NCBI RefSeq assembly: GCF_037126465.1
Contig: NC_088201.1
Span: 24,660,550-24,724,549 of the forward strand
Origin: Ornithodoros turicata
Lineage: Eukaryota; Arthropoda; Arachnida; Ixodida; Argasidae
Direction of reading: 5' to 3'
DNA: 64,000 nt
Below, piece by piece: positions 25,119 through 38,079 of this stretch. A program made the position numbers and the translations under genes. The notes under the pieces were generated by a model. The model did no database searches. It had not been told where the DNA came from and worked only from the letters and a program-made list of their open reading frames with translations. Position 1 is the stretch's first letter; every line of letters begins with the position of its first letter.

Positions 25119-27859
25119 GTGGTTTGAAAAGGTAAAGGCGCCGTCAAGCGTAACGCCGCATTTGCAACGCAACACTGCTGATCGCCCCGCGCGAGCCACC
25201 CCGGAGTCAACATGAACAGTTGGTCGACGCAAAACGATCGTTACGAAGCAGTCATCGTGGCAAGTAAAAGCGTCAAAGAAACTTCAAAATGATCGAGGTT
25301 TTTAAACGCGGAATTGCTTTGAATAAAATAAACGCGTTTAAACGTCGTCCCCGAATCCCTTTATCAGCACCATGATCATCAACAGCAGCGCGACCAATGA
25401 TCGTTGGAACCACATGCATATTTCATGACCACTCACTTGGAAGTGGATCGCTGGCTTACTAAGTGGAACAATGAACAGATCGACTGCAAATTTCGGAGAA
25501 ACGAGAATATGCGAACTCTCGCCGCGCGTTAAATGAGTTCAATTGGAATAGCGCGGAAAGCATCAGACGAGCGCACATCCCTTATCGAGCGAGGCTCCAT
25601 TGCGTAGGCACGCGTTACACAGAGGGGTAAAGTAATACTAATCTTCTTTTTGTTTTCTGTTATATTGAATTACATAATACAAAACAAGTATTGTAATATA
25701 TGGGGCGCATATTTAGGAACTCTCAAAGTATTACGAGAGTATTATAGAGACAAAACTAAGTGATTCAATATAAATAATAAATGAATGATGGTAAAAGTCC
25801 GCATGTGTATATTAAAGAACCCTGTTATAGCGACGCGCAGTTAATCATAGCTGATGTACAACAACGCATCAATAATATTAAAACATCGGCAGTGACGATC
25901 GTTTACCCTGCCGTGACTCGATTATTCACGAAATAAATAAAGATAATATGATTTGTTGTCCCTTTATCTCGAAAGCAGTTTTGAAACTCTACGTGTACTG
26001 TCTGGATGCGCCGATCAATTTCGAGCAAAGTTGAGAATTTGCTTCAGGTGTAGCGCAGTTTTCAATTGGCTCAGTCTAGACGACGGAAAATTGGTGGTTG
26101 AACGTTGGATCACCCCTCATCTGCCTACAAGAGTGACTAGGCGCGCTGTTTTGGAGACAATGAGATGACTCATTCTCACAGAAAACTGGGGAACCGCCAG
26201 CAACTCCTGGCCAAGGGATCACTTAAAGCTTTCTGAATTTGGTATGTAGTTGCATAAAAGGTATCTAAGTTGTTTTATGACTAGGCATTTGGAGGGCACT
26301 GGTGGGGGGTATCTAGCGGAGCATTGGGACATAGGCTATATGCTTTTGTTTTGTCTTTTATAATACTACAATTACAAACATACACATAAAATAAAATCGG
26401 AAAATGTGTGCTTAATGCAAAATACAAATATCCGGAATACTACAGATATGGCATTGTAGTACAAAATGTTACTATTATTGCCCTTCCCTGGACTATCTGT
26501 TTGGCTTATTAATTACTCAAATTCCCGGTCTGGAAAACATCCGGCTGGTGCCAGCCACGGCTGCAGTGAACAGTGACATTTCATTTGGATGGGCCGGGGT
26601 TCGGGTGGAACAACCGTAAACGACGCGCATGCATAAGGCACATCTGTCACAATGATTTCTCTACGGTATCCGTGCATGCAGTGCACAAGGTTGCCAATTG
26701 CCACAGCGTAAACTTATTCTGCACGTGTTTCGTTCTTTATTGGATTACACACGTCAAACCACCGTCGATATTCCGCGCAATTATGCAAAACGCGAAGGAA
26801 AATAAAAACAACAACAGATAATGCTGTCGCGAACCACTTTCTATTGCTACTTATTGCATTTATGCCTCTCACCCTCAACGCATTAACCTCATGCCTTTCT
26901 TTTAAATTCATTTTCTTCTGTAATCCATCTCATCCTTCTTTCACCGTTTGTTGGTTTATCGTTTATTTCCTAATTACTTTCTTTTCTTTTTTATTTATTT
27001 TATTTCATTTATTTTTCTACTTTGCGGAATAACAAGCCGACGTCCCGTTCCCCCTTTTTTTCCTTTGGTCTAATAAATATACCCCGCCCCCTTTAAGTTC
27101 TCTCGTCTTCGCACCATACAAGTGTTGACTAATTATTGTCCTCCTATTGATGCATGCCCCAACACATCATTATATCTATTATCCCCTATACTGTCTTTAA
27201 TGTTACAGATTCCGCGCACAAAAAGGGGCAGGCATAAACGTCAATGTTCGCCTCTTCATTAATATAAACTGAATCCGTTATTGATTTTGATGAATTACCG
27301 CAAGAAAGCGAAATTACCCTCCGCACTATATGCTGGCTGTACACGCGTTAGGTGCATTGTTTTTAACTCCTGATGATAGGGTACCAGTGGTGTTTGCTGT
27401 GACATTAAACGCAGGATTAAACACCTGCCGCTGAAGATACATTCAAAAGACAACGAATTAGAAATGTGCCCATTCCCGTCAGTCTCCCAGATTGAATCAA
27501 CGCGGTCAGTGAGAGGGCGCCGATCTGACCGTTGAATATACTATAGGCAACGCACACTTTCGCTCTGCCAACTCAAAGCCTCACAAGACATTCGACACTC
27601 GGCTGGACAAGTAAACTTCACAGAAAAGTCACGTCCAACAGACTCGGGTATCTATTACATGGCTTTAGAGAACACTTCCAAGTGAAAGACGCAAAAATGG
27701 CCGACTGTTTTGCCTTCTTGCCATCTTGACACCCTCAAGGGATGAACCCCATCACTTGGCCAACTGATAAACATTCCTCCTCTAGTTTTATACGTTAAAG
27801 GAGTCGTGACACTTTGATGTGTGCGGTTGATTACATGATGCACGCACTGTATTAATAGA
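25119..27859. other. Intronic DNA without a recognised gene
   Basis: The stretch is AT-rich with a T-rich part at about 26930-27060. No known protein motif is seen in its open frames and no repeat family shared with the rest of the window is obvious. Confidence 0.45.
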
Positions 27860-28019
27860 GAGTTTTAGTACATCGTACGTTATCGCTTTTGCGTACGTAA
27901 GGGATAGCGTTGATGGTTCTGCGCACGCCCATAACAGAAAGAGAGCTTTGCGCGTTGCGCAGAACCACCAACGCTATCCCTGACGTACGCAAAGGCGATA
28001 GCGTACGATGTACTAAAAC
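27860..28019. mobile_element. Palindromic MITE of the same family as 21469-21954
   Basis: It begins GAGTTTTAGTACATCGTACG and ends CGTACGATGTACTAAAAC. The arms match the three copies at 21.5-21.95 kb almost base for base (TATCGC, CGTACGTAAGGGATAGCGTTG). The arms pair over about 65 bases. Confidence 0.88.
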
Positions 28020-28274
28020 AATCTACTGAGGAAACTACGTACGTGAAACTATTATATGTGTCATACTGGACGAGATACAAGCCTTTCAAACCACGTATGC
28101 GTCAAGCTGTGACGTTAGAGGAGCGATCGAGAGCTAGCTATTGCCGTTCTTATTGGTACTCGTAAGCACGTGACCTCTCCTGCGCTGTCTCATTGGCGGA
28201 GACGCTTGCAGTGATGTAAGAGCCGGGTATGTTTCGGTATTCACTTGGAATGCATGTTCCCATTACTTTTGTGC

Positions 28275-28555
28275 ATTCCGTGTTAGCGCCGCGAAGCAAC
28301 TGTGGCTATGAACGGCGCACAGATGGGGACAGACGGAGAGAGGACATCAGGAAGGAGTGGGAGAAGAAGTGTTTAGTATGCGTCCTGGGCCGACTTCAGG
28401 GGTAAATGTGCAGACATCCGTATGGAAAATTCTGCTAGAAAACCCGGGGAAAACCTCAGACAGCACACGCGGTTGTAGGATACGAACCCACCACCTCCCA
28501 GTGCACGTACCTATCGATGCAAGCAATTGCCTTTCCCATTTATTGGGCACAACTG
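28275..28555 (-). repeat. tRNA-derived SINE (family 1)
   Basis: It runs from ATTCCGTGTTAGCGCCGCGAAGCA via GTCCTGGGCCGACTTCAGGGG and GGGGAAAACCTCAGACAGCAC to GGATACGAACCCACCACC, the complement of a B box. The tRNA-like head toward 28555 is diverged. The element is on the minus strand. Confidence 0.75.
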
Positions 28556-30639
28556 AGTATACGACGTGTCGCAACCCCTTTTCTGTATGGTCAATTTCGG
28601 GCTTTCGTCATAAACACGTGATTCATTCAACGCACGAAAAGTAAGAGCGTACTAAATAACTGGGTAACTAAAGACAAGTATGAGGCTGGACGACTCGAAG
28701 GAGAAAGGCAAGAGTATCATTTCGAGAGACCGCTGTTACCATCGGGAGTGACACGTATCAATGTCGATTCGGTGGCGCTCTTTGCTTGGATCAAATGCAT
28801 GGAAGACGAACTTGGAAGCCTGGATACAGTAGGGGATGCGTACTTCTGCATGGCTGTGACAGACATAAAACGGAATAAGCGGACGACAAGCCTTCCCCCA
28901 TCGGACGACGATGTATAAATCTTCTTCAAAAGACCCCGTGCGACAGAGGCTCCCTCTTCTTTATATCTTTACGCGTTTAGCTCCGACTGCTTTAAAATAG
29001 CGCTTCCGTCTTCCTGTAGCTCATTTCTTCCTTTCATCGCCCGCAACTTGTTTATATTGATGCGCCGATTTTTATTTGTGAGATCGCGAACTGTGCTTGG
29101 ATTTCATGCTGTCGCTGTGAGCGTTCTTTTTCGCGCACAATTTTCAGCCTCTCGGCGATCACATCCAGCCTTCGACGCTCGTTCAGTTCATTGATGTTTT
29201 CGCTCCAGAACGAGGTACTCTTTCGTAGGAACGATGTCGAGAAGAAGAAGCAGAAGAAAAAGAAGAAAAAAAAAACGAACCTTTTGGGAAGAAGAAATGA
29301 TAGCGCTGTTTTGCAGTTCCTTCGTGGCGCCTCTTCAAACGGATAGGGGGAAACAAGCTGAATAGTACGGCTCTACTAAATTTTTGTATTTGTGTTCGTA
29401 CATAAATTTACCACTGTGCGCAACTGATGAATGCTTGTACATATTCGCTAGTTCTTCGTAGAACAAATAAACTATTACTTTAGCTGAAGGTATTTCTCCG
29501 ACTGATTCCAGTTTCGCTTTTGACGTTATGTCGTATTGTCGCGGTGATTGTGTGAAAAACTACACTTCCTCTATTTCTCGAACGGCCTTAATAAGTGATT
29601 GTTCCCTATATACATAATGTAAAACCCCGAGACTATAGGGACCACGAAGGGACAGACACACACAACTTCGTGTTGTGTCTGTCCCTTCGTGTTCCCTAGT
29701 CTCGGGGTTTTACATTATGCATCAACTTCACCAGCTCGCTTGCTTCTTAGCCATCTTTTCATTGCCCTATATACATGTTAATGCGCCTCGTGAACTTCTC
29801 GCCGAACACATGCTCAAGGATGCGTGAATTTCGATTTCCTTATACTCTGAACACGCGGATCTTCTTGACTCGGTTAAGAGTAAAAATTAGCATAGAAAAA
29901 TTCAACGACTGAAACAAATCGAATCAATGAAAGTTGTTTATGTTACAATTTATCATCGGTATATCACATATCAATGTTGTCAGAGGACTAAGGAAAATCC
30001 GACGGCGCTTTCGTGCAACCTGGCGCGGACCTAGTGGAGTATACAGGATAAGAACACATATTAATCATGTTGGGGTGTTTATCATAAAAGCATCGGTTAT
30101 ACTTGTAACACTATTGGTTGAGTGCCGATGGAGTCACCAGTAAAGATGACTTCACTGCAGCCTCATGGTACGTGAGGGAAAGTGTGCCTTACAGGCGAGA
30201 GACTGCCGTTCTATGAACGTGTGAATCTTTTCTTCAAAGCACCCCCTGACGATCCTTTAGGACATTGAGTACCGATTCCAGTTCCCGATTTTGAACAGTT
30301 TAATTACGTATTTTACAGGGTGTCCCATTTGACACTACAGCCGTCAAGTAATAATTCTGTCATATAATCTAAGGATCCTGTTGCAAGTGGACAGTTATGA
30401 ATGAAATTAAAGTCACAGATGAGGCAAATATTTATGCGCAAATTCACTCCTTCGGAGAGCACTACAGTGACACAACGTGCTTTGGCGCTCTTGTCATAGG
30501 TTGCCGCGCTTACCTCCTTCGAGGCGCGATAGATATAGTCCTCAAAAACAAAGAGTTCGCTTCCTCATTCAGCATGAAGACCTCCTGCCCGCCTGCCTGC
30601 CAAATGTGAAATAAGCTCCAACTGTGCATATTTGTGTGT
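28556..30639. other. Intronic DNA, one hairpin element, no gene
   Basis: Apart from the hairpin at 29611-29720 I see no nameable feature. The A/G-rich stretch at 29235-29275 is simple sequence. At about 30317 ACAGGGTGTCCCATTTG resembles the ends of several arthropod DNA transposons, but no partner end was found. Confidence 0.45.
29611..29720. mobile_element. Near-perfect hairpin element, about 110 bp
   Basis: The left arm runs TACATAATGTAAAACCCCGAG, GACTATAGGGACCACGAAGG and GACAGACACACACAAC; the right arm is its complement (GTTGTGTCTGTCCC through GTCTCGGGGTTTTACATTATG). The loop is about six bases. Arms are over 90% paired, so the element is young or was made by a recent foldback event. Confidence 0.85.
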
Positions 30640-31030
30640 TGACTGGATGACCCTAGCATGGTCTAAAGGTGGCATCTCTGCCCAGCAATCCAGGGGTGTG
30701 GTTTGGGTCAAACCCCGGTGTCTCTTCACGAACAACTCTGCCTGAAGTGGTTGGGAGCTCCTTATTACTCATTTTGCAGGAGACGTGCACTGTCCCGATC
30801 GTTATTTCCCCACATTCCCTGTCATTTCCCTGCCCGCCAAAAGCGGTTGACCATTCACCTCAGAGATCACTCGCTTGACTACCTTCGGCGAATCGAGGTT
30901 CGGCAAGTTGGGCTGTGACCCTCGCAGTTTGAGTGTGTAACTACGAGGTATCCACGGATATAACAGGGACATAGCTAGAACGGCGCCAACGCTTTGGATG
31001 CCACAAAGCGGCCTCATGACTCTCATCATC
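30640..31030 (+). repeat. Candidate tRNA-derived SINE (family 3)
   Basis: ATGGTCTAAAGGTGGCATC near 30658-30676 resembles a pol III A box, and TTTGGGTCAAACCCCGG near 30702-30718 a B box, with tRNA-like spacing. A long body follows, including CGCCAACGCTTTGGATGCC and ending near GACTCTCATCATC. There is only one copy in the window, so the limits are uncertain. Confidence 0.45.
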
Positions 31031-34000
31031 TTTTGGACTCTTCTCCTACTGGATACCGGCTTATCATTGCAGTGTCCTTACTGCTACACATGAGAGAACA
31101 AATCAGCTCCCCTTTGCTATCTCACTTTTAAACAGCCAGCACGACAAATAATCTTCTCCCAGCTTTGCGCTCCCCCTAGACGGGAATCATAACGGCGCGA
31201 AGCAAACACATTCGCGAACAATTTGCGCGACAAGCACCGATCGAGAGCGGTAAACTGTGCTTATCGATTACCTTCTCCGAGTGCAGGAGAACAAAGGACG
31301 CGGAGTGCGGCAGTCGCTTTGGGAACAACAACCTTGTGACAGGAAGGGAGCGCACCCCGCATATCACCGCCAACGACTGATCGCTTTCGCTACCGTCCGG
31401 AGAAAAATGCTTCTCAGAAAACCAACTTCCTCTCTTCCCTCCAACGAGACATCGATTTTGACGGCGCTTAGATTTCGACAAAGCCGCGCTGCTGTCTACA
31501 CTAGCGGCATGCCCTGCGCCTCAGAGATCGTGAACATTACAGGGAACGGCACTGTATAGTCATGCTGGAGTTCCTGTGTGGATGAAAAATGATTGCGTCA
31601 GTCTTCTCGCTCTACAACGTTGTCAGTTTTCTCTCGCACTTGAAGGGAATTTCGTTTCACAGTTCCCGTTACCTATCGCAACATGCAAAGAGCGACCCTG
31701 AACTGAAAAATGAGAATTGAATGAATTGTATTTAAATCTGTGCAGTTTTTTTTATTATAGTTCAAAATAGTGACATCGCAACAACAAAAACGAAACGTGA
31801 GAAAAGTAACAAATGCGGGCTTATCATCATCAGAAGTTAACACAAGTGAAACCGGTTTGTAAAAACGTTTTCTGTGCGCGTTGTCAAACACGCTTGACCG
31901 CGAGATATCAGGGGCGTAAAAGGCGCAAAAAAAAAAAAAAAAAAAAAAAAGGTCGCTTCATGACTCTCTCTGTGTGTGTCTATCATTACTATTTTCCTGA
32001 TTAGCTTCCTCACCATCTCCTAGCTTACCTTTCTCGGAGAGCGATACTGTTTTCATTCGTCTTAATTGATGTAGCGCCTAATGAACTGCAAACAGTGGGA
32101 AGCATTTCGTTCGTCAACAACTAAAAAAAAACAAGGGGGTTGCCACAGATGGAGAAATGTACACATGGACGGATCGGTGTGCAGAGACGTAGAAGTGCAG
32201 CACCAAGACTAAAAACGCGAACTGGGTTAGTTAGAGCTCCTTCTATTGACACATTGTGTCCTATTTGTCATTCAGAATTATATTGGCGAGGCGGGATAGT
32301 TAGACAGGCTTTCTTATACGTCAGCCTTTCTAGATGCTGTGTTACACTGTTCAGATGTTGAGTCGTGTGGATTATATTCCCTGTTAACTGGTCTCCGCAC
32401 ACGGACTAATCGTTATATGTTTATCACTGTACGTATAAATTATAATGCACTGCCACGTTCAGTGGCATGCTTAATAACATTGCTGTCGTGATTGGTAAAC
32501 TTACTGGCAAAATTGATGCCCAGCCTTGTTCGAAACCATGCAGTGCCATCGGGTATGCAGGTTACAAAATGAAAAACGCGAATCGGCAAGTGCGGAGAGC
32601 CATTGAGCGACACGAGAGTTATTAAAATATTCCATCAAGCACCTATAAATTCAATCAAACTGGAATCGTAGTCATCGAGACCTTATCGAATTGGTATCGA
32701 CCTAACGATGGAAATCGTTACGTTACTAATCAGGAAGCGTGTTCTTATATGGTCGAAAAGCGTTCTCGTATCAAACGTGTTGCTGAAGACGTGTACCTTA
32801 GTATTTGTGCTGAACAGATAAGACTGCAATGTTAATTATCGAGCAGAAAAAGACATACTCCTTATAAGTACTGATAACAAGACGACACTGCAGTGAGCTT
32901 TCTCAATCACTTTCTAGTGGTTTGTCCATTAATGTGGATGACTCATTCAATCGATGTACCAGTGGAGTAAAGAAACCTGGACACAGTTACCATGGCATGG
33001 CACTGCTATGATCCATAGTACAGAAAGCAACGTCTGTCAGTTCTCCGAATTGAGGCGCTCTTTAAAAGCGACCTTCCTTCGAAAAGGAGACCCGGAGCCC
33101 GTGTTCTTGTTTATTAAGCACCTATTTTTGTGTGTCTTGGACTGGAATCTCCCGACGCGAGCAACGAAAGGCGTCGTTTAAAAAGTCACAAAAATAGTCT
33201 TCTCCGGAAGGGCACCCTCTCATTTTCCGAACAAATCTCTAGTGAAGGCGATAGGTGGGAAGCAGTGATTGCAACTAGGCGTCGGTTCTCTTGCCAGCAT
33301 CATTAAGGCGGCAGGAAAGCTTTGCCGCGTGGCCACCAGCCAAGCCGTCGGCGCATCCGTTCGCATCAATTGCTCAAGACCTCTTTTGCGGAGCAGAGCC
33401 GCTGTCCATTCGCACGTCAGTCTCTAAGCGGTCTCTCTTCGTTGGCTCACAAACGACGGTTATGTAAGCACACGCTGCAACTCACACAAATTGGAAGTGA
33501 ATGCGCAGCATTCTGCTCTCACCGTATAACCTGTGGCAGGAAGTTGGTGGATAATATGCCGTGTGTGATACTGTTGAAGTATTGTCTACGTGTGTGGGAC
33601 GTTACCCGTTTGTCTGGGTTGACGGCCACAAAATTAACCCAAGGAAAGGGGGTACGCTTGCGTGGGCACGAGCAGAGGTGAGGAGTGACGCGAACACATT
33701 CGTCTAACGATAACAGACATACGTTAACATGTATGCACGCTATCGAAGGGTAGCATTGAATAAAACTAGCAGAACACTTCCGGCGTCCAAAAGCACTGGC
33801 CAGGCCAAACAAGATTGGTTGACCCTGACCTCATGAGGACTGGACGATACCGATGTACTTCCACAGGCAGGAGACGACATCAGCGCTGGCGTACATTCCG
33901 GCTCTCCTGGCTCTGGCTTTCGGTTGCCGCTTCTGTCGATATTCCTAGGCACCATACCCGGCACCCCTGTCTACGACTCGAGTCCAACGGTAGTACGTAG

Positions 34001-34339
34001 TACTGCCCCAGTGGGCCTACCTCCCTGATGATCCTACTGCCGCGCTTGGAGGGTTTGTCCCAGGAGTTTGGTGCCACCTTTGTTGGTCCGTCTAGTCGAT
34101 CCTTGTCGTCACGGTCACCTTTCCTCTCAGCCAGTCACAGCATGTGGTTCGTCCGTGGTCATGGCATGGTTGGCCCGGACGTCAGCAAAGCAACTTAGGC
34201 GACGAACCTCTAGGTTGAAGCTGGATACCAAGCGTTCTGGTGCCGCCGTTGTCAACCTCCCTCCAGTCTCCCATCAGAGCTATATGAACTATCCCTGGGT
34301 CTTTAGAAAGCCGTTTCACTGAGCGTGTACATGAGGCAT
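31031..34339. other. Intronic DNA without a recognised gene
   Basis: It contains a poly(A) run at about 31928-31950. The 31180-31560 part is non-repetitive with balanced GC. The 33740-34330 part precedes a Gypsy pol remnant and may be more of that element, but no gag or protease motif was recognised. Confidence 0.4.
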
Positions 34340-35270
34340 ATCCTGGTACTGTCAGAACGAAGCAGACACTCCGCGTACAGTATTGGTGGCCGGGAATGGA
34401 CAGACATGTGCCATGCCCCGGTTGCCAATCTACTTACAAATCTGCCAAGAAAGTTGTGCCCCCGCTGCAACCCCTTTTTCGACTACCAAAACCAGGGTGT
34501 AGTCGCTCGCTGTCGCAGGGTGTAGTAGGCTCGCTATTGAGATCGTTTAACCCTCGACCCAGCTGTCAGCTACTTGCAAATAAGCGATAACTCTGCTGGA
34601 TTAACACAGCAAAGGGCCTGAAATCTCATTTGCATCATCAGTAACCACATCCACAGTAACTTTTTTAATCACGTGTTCAGCCGCGAAGGCTTCCCGGGCA
34701 AAATTGTTACTGATAATGGGCTTCATTTCATCGCAACCGAATTCAAAAGGGTCCTGCCTCAGAAGAGGGCATCCGTCACACCAGTGTATCCATAGAGCAA
34801 GCTGATGGACTGGTGGTGGGAATTAACCGAATTTTTTAAGGACTTTGTAGAGCTAGCGAGCAAGGACAACTGCGTTTTACAATCAAAGTGATCATGACGA
34901 TGAAGGTGCGCGCACGCAAGACGAAACCTCGCACACATGGTCGAGGGAGCGTGCCGATGGAGATAATCGTGATGGTGCGGCCGCATGTCGCAGGTTGCTG
35001 CAACTTCATTCAGCTATCGATATTGGAAAACAAGCCCATTTGCTTTGCCGTTCTTGATATCTTTATTAGCTCACTGGAAACACCCCACGGAAATGGCACC
35101 TGTGATCCCTCTTCATTGCAAAATATACGAACACTTCCTTGCAAAAGCAATACATCTGGCATCCTTCCAAGAACGCGTAAAGTCACAGTGGTCGAAGGAG
35201 AAAGCATATACCGACGGTAGACGTGGAGAGCAAACGAGGCACTACGTTGTAGGAGACATGTTCGTGTCCG
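34340..35270 (+). pseudogene. Ty3/Gypsy integrase remnant, + strand
   Basis: Near 34360-34450 the sequence reads TLRVQYWWPGMDRHV then CPGCQS and KSAKK, the zinc-binding end and linker of an integrase. Near 34690-34745 it reads FSREGFPGKIVTDNGLHFIATEF, with the second catalytic Asp in TDNG. Near 34820-34880 it reads a form of RILKDFVELASK, and near 35140-35250 a C-terminal ERVKSQW...KAYTDGRRG...RHYVVGDM. Frameshifts and deletions (the E of the D,D35,E triad is not clear) break the frame. Downstream sequence to about 36270 may be the 3' part and LTR. Confidence 0.7.
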
Positions 35271-36390
35271 CCGTCCACATCGTCAACGGCACTCCTCTAC
35301 GGAAGATAATTGCCATGCGAGGACTTCTAGGCCAGCCTGCAGGAACGTTGAGGATATTCCGCAGTGGCGTCAGTTCATCAGTTGCTTTGGCAGTGCTTTT
35401 CGCACGAGCAGCGCCGAGGACTGCAGCGCGTGGTCGAAGCACTACAGAAAGTACCTGAAGACTGAGGAATCTGCTCAACGTTCGTCCTAGCTAGCGCGGC
35501 CTGGCTTTCCTTTTCGAAGAATGGCAAGGTCTCGTCGCGTCAAGTCCCGTCAAGTCTTCCCGCGTGCCGACGCGAATCATGAAACGATACGACGTTCCAG
35601 CACCACCTTATTCGACGCCTTCTGGTCTGTGGATTCTGCTAGCGGGCAGCTCATCTGCTCCATCGTCCCCCTAACCAGGACCTCCCTGCGCGACCTCCTC
35701 GGGCGCCGCCACTTCCAAGTAGTGTAAGGCGATGGGCACCGCAAGTTCGCTACCCGCGGATGCGACTTGACTGTCATGGAACTTGATTTTCTGTGCGTGC
35801 GTAATTAGATTTTGGAAACATTTTTGGGTCAATACCTTTGTTTAGAGAAGGAAAATGTGATCTCCAAGTAAATAGGAGAAAAAAGGCTATTTTGGGGTCG
35901 TGCGCCGCTCGAGAGAATAAAGGCAGTTTGGAATGGGACGACGACTTGCCTGGTTGATTTCTGAGCTATACGATGGAAGACATACGACAATTGTGAGGCC
36001 AACCACGGCATGCTACTCATATCGTCACCATCACCACCACCACAGGCACTTTACAGCACTGCTGACTGCACACTGCACTGCTCGAAAGCATAAAAAAAAG
36101 GAAGAAAAAGATAAAAGTTTTTTTCTTCGAACGTTTACGTCTCTAATCCGGGCTCGCGCTCTTGGACCCCTGGTCGTCTGTTCACAACGTTTCCTCTCTT
36201 TCTCTCTTGGCTCTGCAGTCAACTCTCGGTCCAACTCTGCTTGAATAAATGATTTCGTATTTCGTGTAGCACGGGCCTCGTGACACGTCGGGGCCAATCA
36301 TTACTCCGTGGCACGAAACTTACTTACAATTTATACTTACAAACACGAGAACACAAAACACTCAAACGCGCACACCAGCGATATTTTTTT
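35271..36390 (+). other. Possible 3' region and LTR of the Gypsy remnant
   Basis: The stretch follows the integrase on the same strand. It contains an AATAAA signal at 36243-36248 soon followed by TTTCGTATTTCGTGTAGCACG. I cannot find a matching second LTR in the window, so this is weak. Confidence 0.25.
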
Positions 36391-36686
36391 ATTCCGTGTT
36401 AGCGCCGCGAAGCAGCTGTGGCTATAAGCGGCGTACAGACGTGGACAGATGGAGAGACGACAGCAGGAAGGAGTGGGGGTTAGAGGGGTTAGTTTGTGTC
36501 CTGGGCCGACTTCAGGGTGAACTGTGCCGACATTCGTCTGGAAAGTCTCCGGGAAACCCCGGGGAAAACCTCAGACAGCACAGCCGGTGGCAGGATTCGA
36601 ACCCACCACCTTCACATCCCAGTCTTCAGCACAGCCTTGGCTACCACCAACGAGCGGACGCCTTAGCCCACTCGGCAATGCCGCTG
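36391..36686 (-). repeat. tRNA-derived SINE (family 1), best preserved copy
   Basis: Read on the minus strand, it starts with GCCATTGCC|GAGTGGGCTAAGGCG, an A box like that of tRNA-Leu/Ser (TGGCCGAGTGG-type), then has GGTGGGTTCGAATCCTGCC (B box). The body then reads GGCTGTGCTGTCTGAGG, TTTTCCCCGGGGTTTCCCGG and GAAGTCGGCCCAGGAC, ending GCTGCTTCGCGGCGCTAACACGG. Length is about 296 bp. Other copies are at 13526, 28275 and 37739. Confidence 0.85.
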
Positions 36687-37738
36687 GTTCTCAGCGATGA
36701 GGTATGAAAGACGAGCCTGGTGCAAAGACGCGAGACGCTTCGGTTGCGCTCTAGATTAAAAGATGAGGAAAAGCGATATGAACACGGTGACAGCCACAGT
36801 TGCTACGCGGCGCTAACCCAGAATTGAAAAAGAAAACAGCTTGGTGCATCCAACCAAACCGAAAGAGAAATCTGGGCTGCAGTTATAGCAATACGAAATA
36901 AAATGCAGCGTTGAATTCTTGCTATACTTTGTGCATGTGAAGTGAAAGCAAGCACAATCAGAAAATTTAATTTTAGAAATCTGCACTATTGTGCTTACGT
37001 TTCTTCGACCATGTACATGAGCCCGAATGTCAAAATGTGTGCCAAATATTCACACATCGGGGATTTTTAGTGATGTTCTTTTTCTTTTTTTTTCTACTAC
37101 ACTGGTTTTCTCATCCACATAACATTTCCTCCCCTCCCCTCTGCAATTTTTGTAATAAATCTCAAGCATCCGAATGTGCATGAATGTCTACGGTCGGCCG
37201 ATAGCAGTGCCGATTGTTTAATGGTTGCTGGGAAGAACCTTGGTAGAGCAGCGTTACAGAGTGATGCACTAGGGATAAAAGAGAAAAAGAAAAACAGCGT
37301 TGAAGTTCAAGAAACAAAGTTGAACTTTAGGGCAAATAATGTGACTATTTACTACATACTTCGATCGTCAAATGAGCTGTTGATAGTTCGAAGCTATTCC
37401 CAATTTACGAAATCTTGAGTATTTTACGCAGAACCAGTGGGTACCGGTATAAAATGGTTTCCTCGAGCTGAATATGTGAACTGTAGTAGTTAGTTCAGTG
37501 CTAATTAATGGTTCAGTTTCTTTAAAATAGAAATGCGTGTCCAGCAACAACGTAGTACACATTCAAATATGTAGCAATTTTTGAATGTGAATGCATTCAC
37601 GTCTTAGCTTCCGAAAAATGATACGCTCAGCACGGTAAGTGGCCGCACGTGCCGAGCAAAACAAATTATGCGCATGATACGGTGTGGGGTTTCCATTCAA
37701 ACACCGAGCGATTTGCCTGTATAGCGTCATGTTACTCC
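36687..37738. other. Intronic DNA without a recognised gene
   Basis: AT-rich sequence with a T-rich run near 37077-37100. Open frames here carry no known motif. Confidence 0.45.
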
Positions 37739-37905
37739 GAGGGGTAGAAACAGTGCATCCTGGGCTGGCTTCACGAGGAACTGTGCCAGCGTTTGTCTTA
37801 AAGCATCTGAGGAAAACCCAGGAAAAACCGCACCGCAGGCAACATAGCCGACGGCGGAATAACAACCCACCGTCCCGTAGACTTAGCGTAACTACGCCGC
37901 TGTTC
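37739..37905 (-). repeat. tRNA-derived SINE (family 1), truncated copy
   Basis: The + strand has GCATCCTGGGCTGGCTTC, GAGGAAAACCCAGGAAAAACC and AACATAGCCGACGGCGGAATAAC, aligned with the middle of the copy at 36391. The GCTGCTTCGCGGCGCTAAC end is missing. Confidence 0.65.
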
Positions 37906-38079
37906 TTACGTCCTTCTTTTATGCAGAGGTTTCAGAGCAAACATGCGTGGAAATGCGGTCATTTGGCTGCACTCTTGGCCACCACAAGTTGTATCCGCAA
38001 GAACGAGGTTGGTAATGACTGGGCAATCAGGGGTAGGCGTGTCGATAGTATGCACGGGCTCACATCCATTAGTAATAAG

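Noticed and set aside
30317..30340. ACAGGGTGTCCCATTTG as a transposon end
   Set aside because: The inverted partner end and any target duplication could not be found.
36020..36045. His-rich run (CATCACCATCACCACCACCAC) as part of a protein
   Set aside because: It is a short CAC/CAT simple repeat without a supported reading frame.
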